Positions 25,286-34,135 of a stretch of DNA of 54,239 nt are shown here, one piece after another. Origin of the DNA: Clostridiaceae bacterium (GTDB lineage: Bacteria > Bacillota > Clostridia > Peptostreptococcales > Peptostreptococcaceae). How positions within the stretch are numbered: the first letter of the stretch is position 1; each line of letters opens with the position of its first letter. The stretch is from NCBI GenBank assembly GCA_902362365.1, contig CABIVQ010000010.1, forward strand, positions 1 to 54,239, in the 5' to 3' direction. The notes beneath the pieces were generated by a model, which saw only the letters and a list, made by a program, of their open reading frames with translations, was not told where the DNA came from and did not search any database. The translations under genes were made by a program, and so were the position numbers.

Positions 25286-26032
25286 ATGAATAAGAAGAAT
25301 ATAACAAAAATAATTTTAGATATAGCAATGGCTGTATTATTCATAACTTTCTTTAAGAAAAATTTAATAAGTATGAAATTTCATATGATAAGTGGAATAG
25401 TATTTGGAATATTTATATTAGTACATATGTTCTTAAATAGAAAGTGGATAGCTAATATTAGTATGAGATTATTTGATAAAAAAATTAAATTTAGAACGAA
25501 ATTATCATATATCACAAGTTTAATACTATTTATATCAATAATAGCGATATTATTTAGTGGAGTTTATATAATAAAAGCAAAGACTTATGACAGAGTAATG
25601 TTCTGGAAGATGGTTCATTTTGGCGCATCTTATTTATCAATAGCCCTTATAGGCATACATATAGGTCTTTATTGGAACTGGGTAATGAATATATTCAAAA
25701 AAGCTTTCAAAATTAAGAGTAGTAATGTAACGAAATTAATTTCATCATTAATTGTTTTAGTTACACTTGCTTTAGGTTCTTATACAATTTATACTCAAAA
25801 TTATTTTACTAAAACATATGCATGTATTGAGTATGTAGCACAACATATAGTACCGCAAGATTTAGAAGGCGGAAGTAGTTATTATGGAGAATCTGAAAAA
25901 CCATCATTTATAGATGTAGCAAGTACATATGGGTCTATAATTTCTGTATTTTCTATAGTAACTTATTATAGTGATAAAGCTCTAAAGAAATCTAAAAAAG
26001 CTGATTTTAAAAGTACTAAAATATCAGCTTAG
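25286..26032 (+). CDS. DUF4405-type membrane protein, predicted di-heme cytochrome b
   Basis: 248 residues with five to six membrane helices. Two helices each carry a histidine pair exactly 14 residues apart: H33/H47 and H111/H125 (VHFG and GIHIGLYWNW). This is the bis-histidine heme pattern of ferric-reductase/NOX and related cytochromes b. No FAD or NAD binding domain is present, so it would need a partner for electrons. It lies 135 bases after the heme ATPase gene in the same direction and is followed by a strong terminator, so it probably closes the operon. Ferric or heme-iron reduction, or heme sensing, are inferences. Confidence 0.75.
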   Translation: MNKKNITKIILDIAMAVLFITFFKKNLISMKFHMISGIVFGIFILVHMFLNRKWIANISMRLFDKKIKFRTKLSYITSLILFISIIAILFSGVYIIKAKTYDRVMFWKMVHFGASYLSIALIGIHIGLYWNWVMNIFKKAFKIKSSNVTKLISSLIVLVTLALGSYTIYTQNYFTKTYACIEYVAQHIVPQDLEGGSSYYGESEKPSFIDVASTYGSIISVFSIVTYYSDKALKKSKKADFKSTKISA

Positions 26033-26062
26033 TATATATTTAAAATTTATTTAATTAATCAT

Positions 26063-26104
26063 AAAAAATAGTACTAAAATAAATTTATTTTAGTACTATT
26101 TTTT
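26063..26104. terminator. Bidirectional terminator ending the heme locus
   Basis: A perfect 21-bp inverted repeat (26063-26083 with 26084-26104), A-run before and T-run after, between the DUF4405 gene and the convergent AGCS gene. Confidence 0.92.
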
Positions 26105-26115
26105 CATGAACAAAA

Positions 26116-27486
26116 TTATATTTCTATAACTTTTTTAATATCTTCTTTTTTATCTAAATGATTTATATATAATTTAGTTTCAGCTACTACAACTGATGAT
26201 AAAGCAATTAGAGCAATTAAATTTGGTAATGCCATAAGTCCATTAACTATATCAGCTATTATCCAAACAACATCTAACTTTAAGAATGCTCCAAGTAGAA
26301 CCATTGTTACAAATATAGCTCTATATCCATTTATACCTTTCACACCAAATAGGAATTCAAAACATCTTTCTCCATAATAACTCCAACCTAATATGGTAGT
26401 AAATGCAAATAAGCTTAGGCTAAGAGTTAAGAATAAAGGTCCTATTGTCGGGAAGATACTTGCAAATGCTTCTTGAGTCATAATAGCACCATTTAAATCT
26501 GATTGCCATACACCTGATAGTATTAGCGATAAACCTGTAAGCGTACAAATAACTAAGCTATCTATAAAAGTCCCAGTCATAGATATAAGACCTTGCTCTG
26601 CTGGCCATTCGGTCTTAGCCGCCGCCGCCGCTATAGGTGCGCTGCCAAGGCCTGATTCATTTGAAAAGACACCGCGAGCGATACCATTTCTAATTGCCAT
26701 ACTTACAGTTGCACCCAAGAATCCACCGAATGCAGCAGTAGGATTAAACGCACTTTTAATTATTAAAACAAAGGCTTGTGGTATTTGTTTAAATGAATTT
26801 ACTAGTATTAATAAGCAAATAAGTATATAAGCTACAGACATAAAAGGAACTACTTTTGTAGAAACTTTAGAGATACTTTGTAATCCACCAAATACTACTA
26901 AAGCAACAAGAATTGCAAGAACAATACCTGTTATTTTTGGATCAATACCAAAACTTCCATTTATAGCATCTGTAATCGCATTTACTTGAGTAAATGTCCC
27001 TATTCCTAGTAATGCGACTAATATACCACTAAAAGCGAAAAATACTGCAAGAGGTTTGTATTTTTCTCCCATACCATTAAGTATATAGTACATTGGGCCT
27101 CCAGATATTTGACCATTTTTATCTTTAGTTCTATATTTTATTGCAAGTACACCTTCAGCATACTTTGTTGCCATGCCAAAGAATGCTGCAAGCCACATCC
27201 AAAATAATGATCCTGGTCCACCAGCTTTTATAGCCGTTGCAACACCGACAATATTACCAGTACCAACCGTAGCAGCAAGAGCTGTACATAAGGCACCGAA
27301 GCTTGAAATGTCTCCGTTACCATTATTTTCGGCAAAGAAAATTAATTTTAATGCCTTAGGTAATTTTGTTATTTGTAAAAATCCTAACTTGAAAGTAAAT
27401 AGTATACCAGTACCCACTAAAAGTATTAGTAAAGGTGGTCCCCAAATAAATGAGTCAATATTGTTTAGTACATCAATTAAATTCAT
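26116..27486 (-). CDS. Sodium:alanine/glycine symporter (AGCS family)
   Basis: 456 residues with about eleven membrane helices. Family signatures include GTGNIVGVATAIKAGGPGSLFWMW and the segment GVFSNESGLGSAPIAAAAAKT. It would import glycine or alanine with sodium. The gene lies behind a tandem glycine riboswitch, which strongly suggests glycine as a relevant substrate. Start is ATG after AAGGAG at the end of a 470-base leader. Confidence 0.92.
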   Translation of the reverse strand: MNLIDVLNNIDSFIWGPPLLILLVGTGILFTFKLGFLQITKLPKALKLIFFAENNGNGDISSFGALCTALAATVGTGNIVGVATAIKAGGPGSLFWMWLAAFFGMATKYAEGVLAIKYRTKDKNGQISGGPMYYILNGMGEKYKPLAVFFAFSGILVALLGIGTFTQVNAITDAINGSFGIDPKITGIVLAILVALVVFGGLQSISKVSTKVVPFMSVAYILICLLILVNSFKQIPQAFVLIIKSAFNPTAAFGGFLGATVSMAIRNGIARGVFSNESGLGSAPIAAAAAKTEWPAEQGLISMTGTFIDSLVICTLTGLSLILSGVWQSDLNGAIMTQEAFASIFPTIGPLFLTLSLSLFAFTTILGWSYYGERCFEFLFGVKGINGYRAIFVTMVLLGAFLKLDVVWIIADIVNGLMALPNLIALIALSSVVVAETKLYINHLDKKEDIKKVIEI

Positions 27487-27592
27487 AAAAACACTCCTTC
27501 TAAATTATTTTTTATGCTTTACAAAATCAATGAAGTTTTAAATGAATCAATTGACAGGAATTTAGTATAAATAATAATGATTTCGATGCAAT

Positions 27593-27621
27593 AAAAAAAG
27601 CTAAATCTACTTGATTTAGCT
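27593..27621 (-). terminator. Leader terminator between glycine riboswitch and AGCS gene
   Basis: On the minus strand AGCTAAATC (27621-27613) pairs with GATTTAGCT (27607-27599), followed by a run of seven U. It stands about 140 bases after the second aptamer and about 105 before the AGCS start, so it is the likely expression platform. Confidence 0.75.
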
Positions 27622-27760
27622 CTGGATACGCACGGTAACTATGATTTAAGAAACCTTTGATATAAATTAAAATTATAAATAATACCTATAAATACAAAAT
27701 ATAGGATAATAAAATTTATAACGATATAATTTATAAATATTAACTTAAATATAGTATAAT

Positions 27761-27925
27761 CCCTGTCCTTTTGCCTGAGAGATTGAGCATAAGCCTTGCC
27801 CCTTCGGCGCCCGCAATGGGTCTCTCCAGAGTTTCCTAAGCTTTACAGTCATACTTTTACTAAAGTACCTGAGAGTGTTACTCCTTCGGTGTATCTGACG
27901 ATAACTCTTCTATAAAGCTTCAACG
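27761..27925 (-). ncRNA. Tandem glycine riboswitch (two aptamers)
   Basis: Read on the minus strand, aptamer 1 (27925 to about 27838) has CACCGAAGGAGTAA and CTCTCAGGTA, with P1 formed by AAGCTTTATAG and its partner. Aptamer 2 (about 27833-27761) has TGGAGAGACC, GCGCCGAAGGGGCAA, CTCTCAGGCAAAAGG and ACAGGG. These are the conserved cores of the gcvT-type glycine riboswitch. The order and short linker fit the cooperative tandem form. It controls the AGCS symporter gene. Confidence 0.95.
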
Positions 27926-27959
27926 GATATTGATTTGTGATAGCACTTATTTATTAGTA

Positions 27960-27988
27960 ATCGTATATAATATTTATCATTATGTCAA
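27960..27988 (-). promoter_or_regulatory. Promoter of the glycine-riboswitch transcript
   Basis: On the minus strand, TTGACA (27988-27983), a 17-base spacer and TACGAT (27965-27960) stand about 35 bases before aptamer 1. The consensus -35 and exact spacing make it a good sigma-A promoter. Confidence 0.75.
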
Positions 27989-28178
27989 TATAAATTATTA
28001 AAAAAATAAAAAAATATAAAACATGGAGAATAAATAATATTTAAATAATAAGAAAACTTACTAAATGTATGAAAAATAAAAAAATTCTTAATATAATATA
28101 TTTTATATTGATTAGGTAAAACAGGTATAGTAACATATTTTAATAAGTAATATAAATATATTTTAAGGAGATAAAGTA

Positions 28179-28988
28179 ATGGGCTTTCGAAGTAGATTAA
28201 AACATGCAAAAAGAATAGTTGTAAAAGTTGGAACATCAACTCTTACTTATGACAATGGGAATATTAACCTAAATAGAATTGAAAAATTAACAAGAATATT
28301 ATCAGATGTAGTTAATTCAGGAAAAGAAGTTACACTTGTAAGTTCTGGAGCTATTGGAGTGGGAGTAAGTAAATTAAATTTAAAGGAAAAGCCCAAAGAT
28401 ATAAGAGAAAAACAAGCATTATCTGCAGTTGGACAATGTGAGTTAATGCATATATACAGCAAATTTTTTGGAGAGTATAGCCATACTGTAGGTCAAGTGC
28501 TACTTACAAGAGATGTTATTGAAAATGAAAGAATCAAAAATAATGTTTGTAATACCTTTGAAATTTTATTAGATAAGAAAATAATCCCTATAGTAAATGA
28601 AAATGATACTATATCTATAGATGAGATAGAGAATATAGTTAATTTTGGAGATAATGATAACTTATCGGCTATTGTTTCTTTATTAATAAATGCGGATCTA
28701 TTAATAATATTATCTGATATAGATGGATTTTATGATAGTGATCCAAGAGGCAATGAAAATGCAAAATTACTAGATGAGATAGAAGAAATAACAGAGGAGT
28801 TAGAAGTGTGTGCTGGTGGTGCGGGTACTAACTTAGGTACAGGTGGAATGGCTACTAAGCTAATAGCTGCTAAAAGAGCTACAAAACAGGGAATAGATAT
28901 GGTATTAGCAAATGGTAGTAATCCAGAGGTAATATTAGATATATTAGAGGGTAAAGAAATAGGTACGTTATTTGTAGGAAAAAGATAA
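28179..28988 (+). CDS. proB: Glutamate 5-kinase
   Basis: 269 residues, an amino-acid kinase fold: KVGTSTLT (phosphate loop), VSSGAIGVGV, the glutamate-binding segment ENDTISIDEI and the ATP-site segment GTGGMATKLIAAKRAT. It phosphorylates glutamate, the first step of proline synthesis. It lacks the C-terminal PUA domain of the E. coli enzyme, as in many short clostridial versions. Start is ATG after AAGGAG. It is followed 21 bases later by proA. Confidence 0.95.
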   Translation: MGFRSRLKHAKRIVVKVGTSTLTYDNGNINLNRIEKLTRILSDVVNSGKEVTLVSSGAIGVGVSKLNLKEKPKDIREKQALSAVGQCELMHIYSKFFGEYSHTVGQVLLTRDVIENERIKNNVCNTFEILLDKKIIPIVNENDTISIDEIENIVNFGDNDNLSAIVSLLINADLLIILSDIDGFYDSDPRGNENAKLLDEIEEITEELEVCAGGAGTNLGTGGMATKLIAAKRATKQGIDMVLANGSNPEVILDILEGKEIGTLFVGKR

Positions 28989-29009
28989 TTATTTAATGGA
29001 GGAGAGTAT

Positions 29010-30254
29010 ATGAGTGAACTATTATTAATAGGGAAAAATGCAAAAGAAGCATCTTATGACTTAGGAGTTTTATCTACAAAAGAAAAAGATAATGCATTAT
29101 TACTAATGGCAGAAGAACTTGTTAGATCAAAAAGTGAAATTTTAGATGCGAATAAAGTAGATTTAGAAAATGCAAAAGAAAAAGGGATATCAGAAGCTCT
29201 ATTAGATAGATTGGCATTAAGTGATGAAAGAATAGAAGAGATGGCAAATGGGCTTAGGGAAATTGTTAAGTTACAAGATCCAGTAGGAGAAGTTATATCT
29301 ATGTGGCAAAGACCTAATGGGATACAGATAGGTCAAAAAAGAGTTCCTATTGGTGTTATAGGTATAATTTATGAATCTAGACCTAATGTAACATGCGATG
29401 CGGCTGGACTTTGCTTAAAAACAGGTAATGCATCAATATTAAGAGGTGGAAGTGATGCTATAAACTCAAATAAAGCTATAGTTAAAGCTTTAAATAAAGG
29501 TATAGAGAAATCAGGACTTCCAATTAACTCTGTTCAACTAGTAGAAGATACATCTAGAGACGTTGCAACAGAGATGATGAGATTAAATGAATTTATTGAT
29601 GTGTTAATACCAAGAGGTGGAGCTGGACTTATACAATCAGTAGTCAAGAATGCTACAGTACCAGTTATAGAAACTGGAACTGGAAATTGTCATATATATG
29701 TAGATGAAACTGCTGATTTTGAAATGGCTAAGGATATTGTAATAAACGCAAAAACATCTAGACCAGGAGTATGTAATGCTGCAGAAAAATTAATAGTGAA
29801 TGAAAATATAGCAAAAGATTTTTTACCTATAGTTATAAATGCATTAAGGGAAAGAAATGTATTAGTAAAAGGTGATGAAAAAGTAGAAGATATTATTAAC
29901 GATATAGAAAAAGTTAACGATGATGAGTGGGGATTAGAATACTTAGACTACATAATTGCTATAAAATTAGTTAAAAATGTAGATGAGGCAATAAACCACA
30001 TAAATAAATATGGTACTGGACACTCTGAGTGTATAGTTACAGAAAGTTATAAGAACTCTCAAAAATTCTTACAAAGAGTAGATGCAGCAGCAGTTTATGT
30101 AAATGCTTCAACTAGATTTACAGATGGTGGAGAATTTGGATTTGGAGCTGAGATAGGTATAAGTACTCAAAAACTTCATGCGAGAGGACCTATGGGATTA
30201 AAGGAGCTTACTACTCTTAAATATATTATTTATGGAAATGGTCAAATAAGATAA
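29010..30254 (+). CDS. proA: Gamma-glutamyl phosphate reductase
   Basis: 414 residues, the aldehyde-dehydrogenase fold of ProA. The catalytic cysteine is in [13 protein letters not shown], and the signature [28 protein letters not shown] is present (here DAAAVYVNA). It reduces glutamyl phosphate to the semialdehyde with NADPH, the second step of proline synthesis. It forms an operon with proB and is followed by a GC-richer hairpin. Confidence 0.95.
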   Translation: MSELLLIGKNAKEASYDLGVLSTKEKDNALLLMAEELVRSKSEILDANKVDLENAKEKGISEALLDRLALSDERIEEMANGLREIVKLQDPVGEVISMWQRPNGIQIGQKRVPIGVIGIIYESRPNVTCDAAGLCLKTGNASILRGGSDAINSNKAIVKALNKGIEKSGLPINSVQLVEDTSRDVATEMMRLNEFIDVLIPRGGAGLIQSVVKNATVPVIETGTGNCHIYVDETADFEMAKDIVINAKTSRPGVCNAAEKLIVNENIAKDFLPIVINALRERNVLVKGDEKVEDIINDIEKVNDDEWGLEYLDYIIAIKLVKNVDEAINHINKYGTGHSECIVTESYKNSQKFLQRVDAAAVYVNASTRFTDGGEFGFGAEIGISTQKLHARGPMGLKELTTLKYIIYGNGQIR

Positions 30255-30265
30255 TTTAAAAGAAT

Positions 30266-30299
30266 AGCGTGTTAGGGATTATATAGTCCTTAACACGCT
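30266..30299. terminator. Terminator after proBA
   Basis: AGCGTGTTAGGGA (30266-30278) pairs with TCCTTAACACGCT (30287-30299) with one G-U pair. It lies between convergent genes. Confidence 0.75.
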
Positions 30300-30335
30300 T
30301 AATCTAATTGAATATCTAAAGTTGATGTGTGTTAT

Positions 30336-30926
30336 TTAATTATTTTCTAGAAGTTCTAATGTTATATCTGATTCGCTAATATTTTCATTAAAAATATATG
30401 AATATTTTTGAGATAGTTTTTTTAATATCAAGGCAACAAATAAGCATGAAAGAATTTTATCAAACATATTACTTACAAGCCTTGGTATAAACGCACCACT
30501 AAAAATTATTTTACTTGATTGAGAAATAATTCTTAATAATAAATCAGAACCATTGCTATAAACATTCTCATATAAGTATAAAGAAACAGGTGTACTAATC
30601 AATGGACAAATAATAGCAAGTATAAGTCCTACAACACATGCTTGTTTATAATCAAATCTTCTTTTCTTAGAAACAAACCCAACTATGAATCCTAATGCAA
30701 TATTAGCAAATGCATATGATATATTAGTAGGATTAGATATGATTCCTAAAATAATATTTGAACATCCACCAATAAGAGCACCAAAGAATGGTCCTAAAAC
30801 TATTGAACCCAATATAGTTCCAACGGTATCTAAGAATAATAGCGGAATATTTAAAGTTTGTACTAATGTACTTAAAATGATATTTACTGCTATACAAATT
30901 GCAAGCATAATAGATTTAATTTTCAA
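30336..30926 (-). CDS. ECF transporter S-component-like membrane protein
   Basis: 196 residues with five to six membrane helices. LDTVGTILGSIVLGPFFGALIGGCSNIILGI near the N-terminus is typical of substrate-specific S-components, which work with a shared energy-coupling module encoded elsewhere. The vitamin or base bound cannot be read; no riboswitch is visible in its leader. Start is TTG with AGGGGTGA as ribosome site. The tail after the last helix is polar and acidic. Confidence 0.7.
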   Translation of the reverse strand: MKIKSIMLAICIAVNIILSTLVQTLNIPLLFLDTVGTILGSIVLGPFFGALIGGCSNIILGIISNPTNISYAFANIALGFIVGFVSKKRRFDYKQACVVGLILAIICPLISTPVSLYLYENVYSNGSDLLLRIISQSSKIIFSGAFIPRLVSNMFDKILSCLFVALILKKLSQKYSYIFNENISESDITLELLENN

Positions 30927-31189
30927 AAAATCACCCCTTTAGGAGTAAGTGTAGATTAACAATAATAAGAATAGAAATTGTATTTTTTTATATTAAAACT
31001 TATAATCATAGGAATTTTCTATAACTATGATTTTTTTGAATAGATATTTATATATATTCAGAGAAATTAGTCTATAAATAAGAGAAAAATTATTAGTATG
31101 TCAAAAAAAATTAGTTACTTTCAAATCTTATGGTAATATTATATATAGTAATTAAGATAAATTAAAAGCAGTAGTAGGAAGGAATATTT

Positions 31190-33310
31190 ATGAAGAAAAT
31201 ATTAGTTTTAGCAGAAAAGCCTTCTGTAGGAAGAGATATAGCTAGAGTTTTAGGTTGTAAAAATGATAAAAATGGATACATAGAAGGATCAAAATATATA
31301 GTTACATGGGCATTAGGACATTTAGTAACTTTAGCAGACCCAGAAAGTTATGATGACAGATATAAAAGCTGGAATATGGAGGATTTACCTATACTACCAA
31401 AGTATTTGAAAACTGTTGTGATAAAAAAGACTAGTAAGCAATTCAATACAGTAAAATCTCAAATAAATAGAGATGATGTGTGTGAAATTGTAATAGCGAC
31501 TGATGCAGGAAGAGAAGGAGAGCTTGTTGCTAGATGGATAATCGACAAGATAAAAACAAATAAGCCTTTAAAAAGACTTTGGATTTCATCAGTTACAGAT
31601 AAGGCTATTAAAGATGGATTTAATAAGTTAAAGGACGCAAAAGAATATGATAACTTATATTATTCAGCAATAGCTAGATCAGAAGCTGACTGGATAGTTG
31701 GAATAAATGCAACTAGAGCTTTAACTACAAAATACAATGCACAGCTTTCTTGTGGTAGAGTACAAACTCCAACTTTAGGAATGATATTAAAAAGAGAGGG
31801 GGAAATACAAAACTTCAAGGCTAAGGATTACTATGGAATAGAGATTATATCAGCAAAAGGAAATAATAATTTAAAATTTAGATGGAAAGATAGCAAAAAT
31901 AAAAGTGAATCAACTTTTAATGAAGAAAAAATTGATTTTATATTAAACAAAGTAAAAGATAAAGAGTTGAAAATTGTGGATGTTAGTGAGAATATAAAGA
32001 AAAAATATTCACCACAATTGTATGATTTAACCGAATTACAAAGAGATGCTAATAGGATATTTGGATACTCAGCGAAAGAAACCTTATCTATAATGCAAAA
32101 ATTATATGAGCACCATAAAGTTCTTACTTACCCGAGAACGGACTCGAGATATTTAACTAGCGATATTGTAGATACTTTAAAAGATAGAATAAAAGCTGTA
32201 AATGTAAGCGATTATACTAGAACTTGTACAAAACTATTAAAAACTAAAATAATTGCAAATAAATCATTTGTAGATGATTCTAAGGTAAGTGATCATCATG
32301 CAATAATACCAACTGAAGAAAGGGTATTCTTAGGGGATTTAAGTGAAAAAGAAAGAAGGATATATGATTTAGTTGTGAAGAGATTTTTAAGTGTATTATG
32401 CAATCCTTATGAATATGTTCAGACAACTGCTATAGGTGAAATTGAGGGAGAGTCATTCTATCTTAAAGGAAATAAAATAATAAACTTAGGATGGAAAGAA
32501 AATTACAAGGATTTAGATGATGAATATGAATACGAAAGTTTACCTACTTTAAAGAATGATGATATATTAAGTATAATCAAAGTAAAAAAGACAAATGGAA
32601 AAACTAATCCTCCGTCATACTTAAATGAAGGAACTCTTCTTACTGCAATGGAGAAAAATAACTTAGGAACTGTTGCAACTAGAGCAGATATAATAGAAAA
32701 GTTATTTAATACATTCTTAATAGAAAAAAAAGGGAAAGATATACATATTACTTCAAAAGGTAAACAATTATTAGATTTAGCGCCAAGAGATTTAAAAACA
32801 CCAGAACTTACTGCAACATGGGAGAATAAGTTAATAGATATATCAAAAGGTAAATTAAATAAGGATACTTTTATAAGAGAAATTAAAGATTATTCTAAGG
32901 AGATAGTTAAAGAAATAAAAAATAGCGAAAATAAATTTAAACATGATAATCTAACTAAAAATAAATGTCCAGAATGTGGTAAATACATGCTTGAAGTAAA
33001 TGGTAAAAAAGGAAAGATGTTAGTTTGTGAAGATAGAGAGTGTAACACTAGAAAGACTGTATCACAAATAACTAATTCAAGATGCCCGAATTGTCATAAA
33101 AAGTTAGAGCTTAAAGGTGAAGGTGAGGGAAGAATATTTACTTGCAAATGTGGGTATAGAGAAAAATTATCAGCATTTAATAAAAGAAAAAAAGAAGAAA
33201 AAAATAAAGCCTCTAAAAAAGATATAAATAAATATTTAAAAAATCAAAATAAAAATCAAGAGAGTTTTAATAATCCATTTGCAGAAGCTCTTTTAAAATT
33301 AAAGAAATAA
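31190..33310 (+). CDS. topB: DNA topoisomerase III
   Basis: 706 residues. A TOPRIM domain (VLAEKPSVGRDIARVLG; later DAGREGELVARW), the type IA core with catalytic Y314 in TYPRTDSRYL, and two C-terminal zinc-ribbon-like modules (CPECGKY...CEDREC and CPNCHKK...CKCG), ending in a basic Lys/Asn-rich tail. It relaxes and decatenates single-stranded DNA junctions. Start is ATG after AGGAAGG. A monocistronic unit closed by a hairpin at 33355. Confidence 0.95.
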   Translation: MKKILVLAEKPSVGRDIARVLGCKNDKNGYIEGSKYIVTWALGHLVTLADPESYDDRYKSWNMEDLPILPKYLKTVVIKKTSKQFNTVKSQINRDDVCEIVIATDAGREGELVARWIIDKIKTNKPLKRLWISSVTDKAIKDGFNKLKDAKEYDNLYYSAIARSEADWIVGINATRALTTKYNAQLSCGRVQTPTLGMILKREGEIQNFKAKDYYGIEIISAKGNNNLKFRWKDSKNKSESTFNEEKIDFILNKVKDKELKIVDVSENIKKKYSPQLYDLTELQRDANRIFGYSAKETLSIMQKLYEHHKVLTYPRTDSRYLTSDIVDTLKDRIKAVNVSDYTRTCTKLLKTKIIANKSFVDDSKVSDHHAIIPTEERVFLGDLSEKERRIYDLVVKRFLSVLCNPYEYVQTTAIGEIEGESFYLKGNKIINLGWKENYKDLDDEYEYESLPTLKNDDILSIIKVKKTNGKTNPPSYLNEGTLLTAMEKNNLGTVATRADIIEKLFNTFLIEKKGKDIHITSKGKQLLDLAPRDLKTPELTATWENKLIDISKGKLNKDTFIREIKDYSKEIVKEIKNSENKFKHDNLTKNKCPECGKYMLEVNGKKGKMLVCEDRECNTRKTVSQITNSRCPNCHKKLELKGEGEGRIFTCKCGYREKLSAFNKRKKEEKNKASKKDINKYLKNQNKNQESFNNPFAEALLKLKK

Positions 33311-33354
33311 CAGAATAAGTGCTCAAAGCAATAACATCCATTTAAATATATAAG

Positions 33355-33403
33355 TAAAGGAGTATAAAATTAATATGTTCAAAATATACTCCTTTATCTT
33401 TTT
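33355..33403 (+). terminator. Terminator after topB
   Basis: TAAAGGAGTATA (33355-33366) pairs with TATACTCCTTTA (33385-33396), then TCTTTTT. Confidence 0.8.
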
Positions 33404-33405
33404 AT

Positions 33406-34030
33406 TTACAGTAAATTTTCCGCACCATATTCAATACCCGTACTTTCACCAATACCATCATAGATTATATTGTTATCTTTTAAAATCATATGAACTCTGC
33501 CATTAATAGTTTCATTTACTAATGCTACCATCTATAAGAAGACTGCCTTTTACTGAACCGTTAACTAAACAAACTTGGTTATAGAATTCCATAAAAGAAA
33601 TACAATTATATAATCCCATGCTACCGGGGTTTATCAAATTATCTGGCCACTTCTGAGTATTAGTAAATATTAGAATGCCTTTAATAGATCTTGAAGTATT
33701 ATTAGATTTGTTTATATATTCAAGATTCAATTCAAGATGATTTAGTGAAAAATATTAGAAGTTATATTTATATAAAAATTCGTATTATTAAATTTAAACT
33801 TACTAACATCAAAATATAAATAATTATATTCTAAATTATATCCATCTACAATTGGTATAAAACAATGACTAGATTTAGTTTTTTTATCAAGGTCGATACC
33901 TGATATAAAGGCAAATTTATATTTATTATCCTTATAAACTATTTTAAAATACCATCCTTCAAAGAATTTATTATCTTTTTTATACCATGATATAAATATG
34001 GATTTATTATTGGCTTTATAAACTATCCTC
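33406..34030 (-). pseudogene. Decayed tocopherol-cyclase-like protein
   Basis: Three pieces on the minus strand recall one protein. Piece 1 (34030 to 33742) reads KKDNKFFEGWYFKIVYKDNK and continues FAFISGID...SSHCFIP before a stop. Piece 2 is in another frame (about 33740-33512): IKGILIF, then WPDNLINPGSMGLYNC, FMEFYNQV and GSLLIDGS. Piece 3 is back in the first frame (about 33530-33406): VNETINGRVHMILKDNN, IIYDGIGESTGIEYG. These match in order the N-terminal, middle and C-terminal blocks of tocopherol-cyclase-like bacterial proteins. Two frameshifts are visible, and about a third of the middle (the GYIEKDWG region) is missing, as is a clear start codon. Confidence 0.7.
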
Positions 34031-34036
34031 CAAAAT

Positions 34037-34054
34037 ATTATTATCTATAATAAT
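34037..34054. promoter_or_regulatory. ATTATTAT-CT-ATAATAAT palindrome
   Basis: A perfect 8-2-8 inverted repeat about 80 bases before the FAD-Rieske gene and beside the ribosome-site remnant of the pseudogene. It loosely resembles a PerR-type box but with the wrong centre spacing; in AT-rich DNA it may be chance. Confidence 0.3.
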
Positions 34055-34135
34055 TACTTATTTTGGAGAAAATATACTACAAGAGTATATCTAATTAAGT
34101 TTGAATAATAAATAAGTAATATAAGGAGTATAGTT

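Noticed and set aside
30927..31189. Vitamin riboswitch controlling the ECF S-component
   Set aside because: No TPP, FMN, cobalamin, preQ1 or folate core motif could be found in the minus-strand leader; only a plausible TTGACA promoter is present.
34037..34054. PerR box before the FAD-Rieske gene
   Set aside because: The palindrome is 8-2-8 rather than 7-1-7 and consists only of A and T in the arms, so chance is likely.
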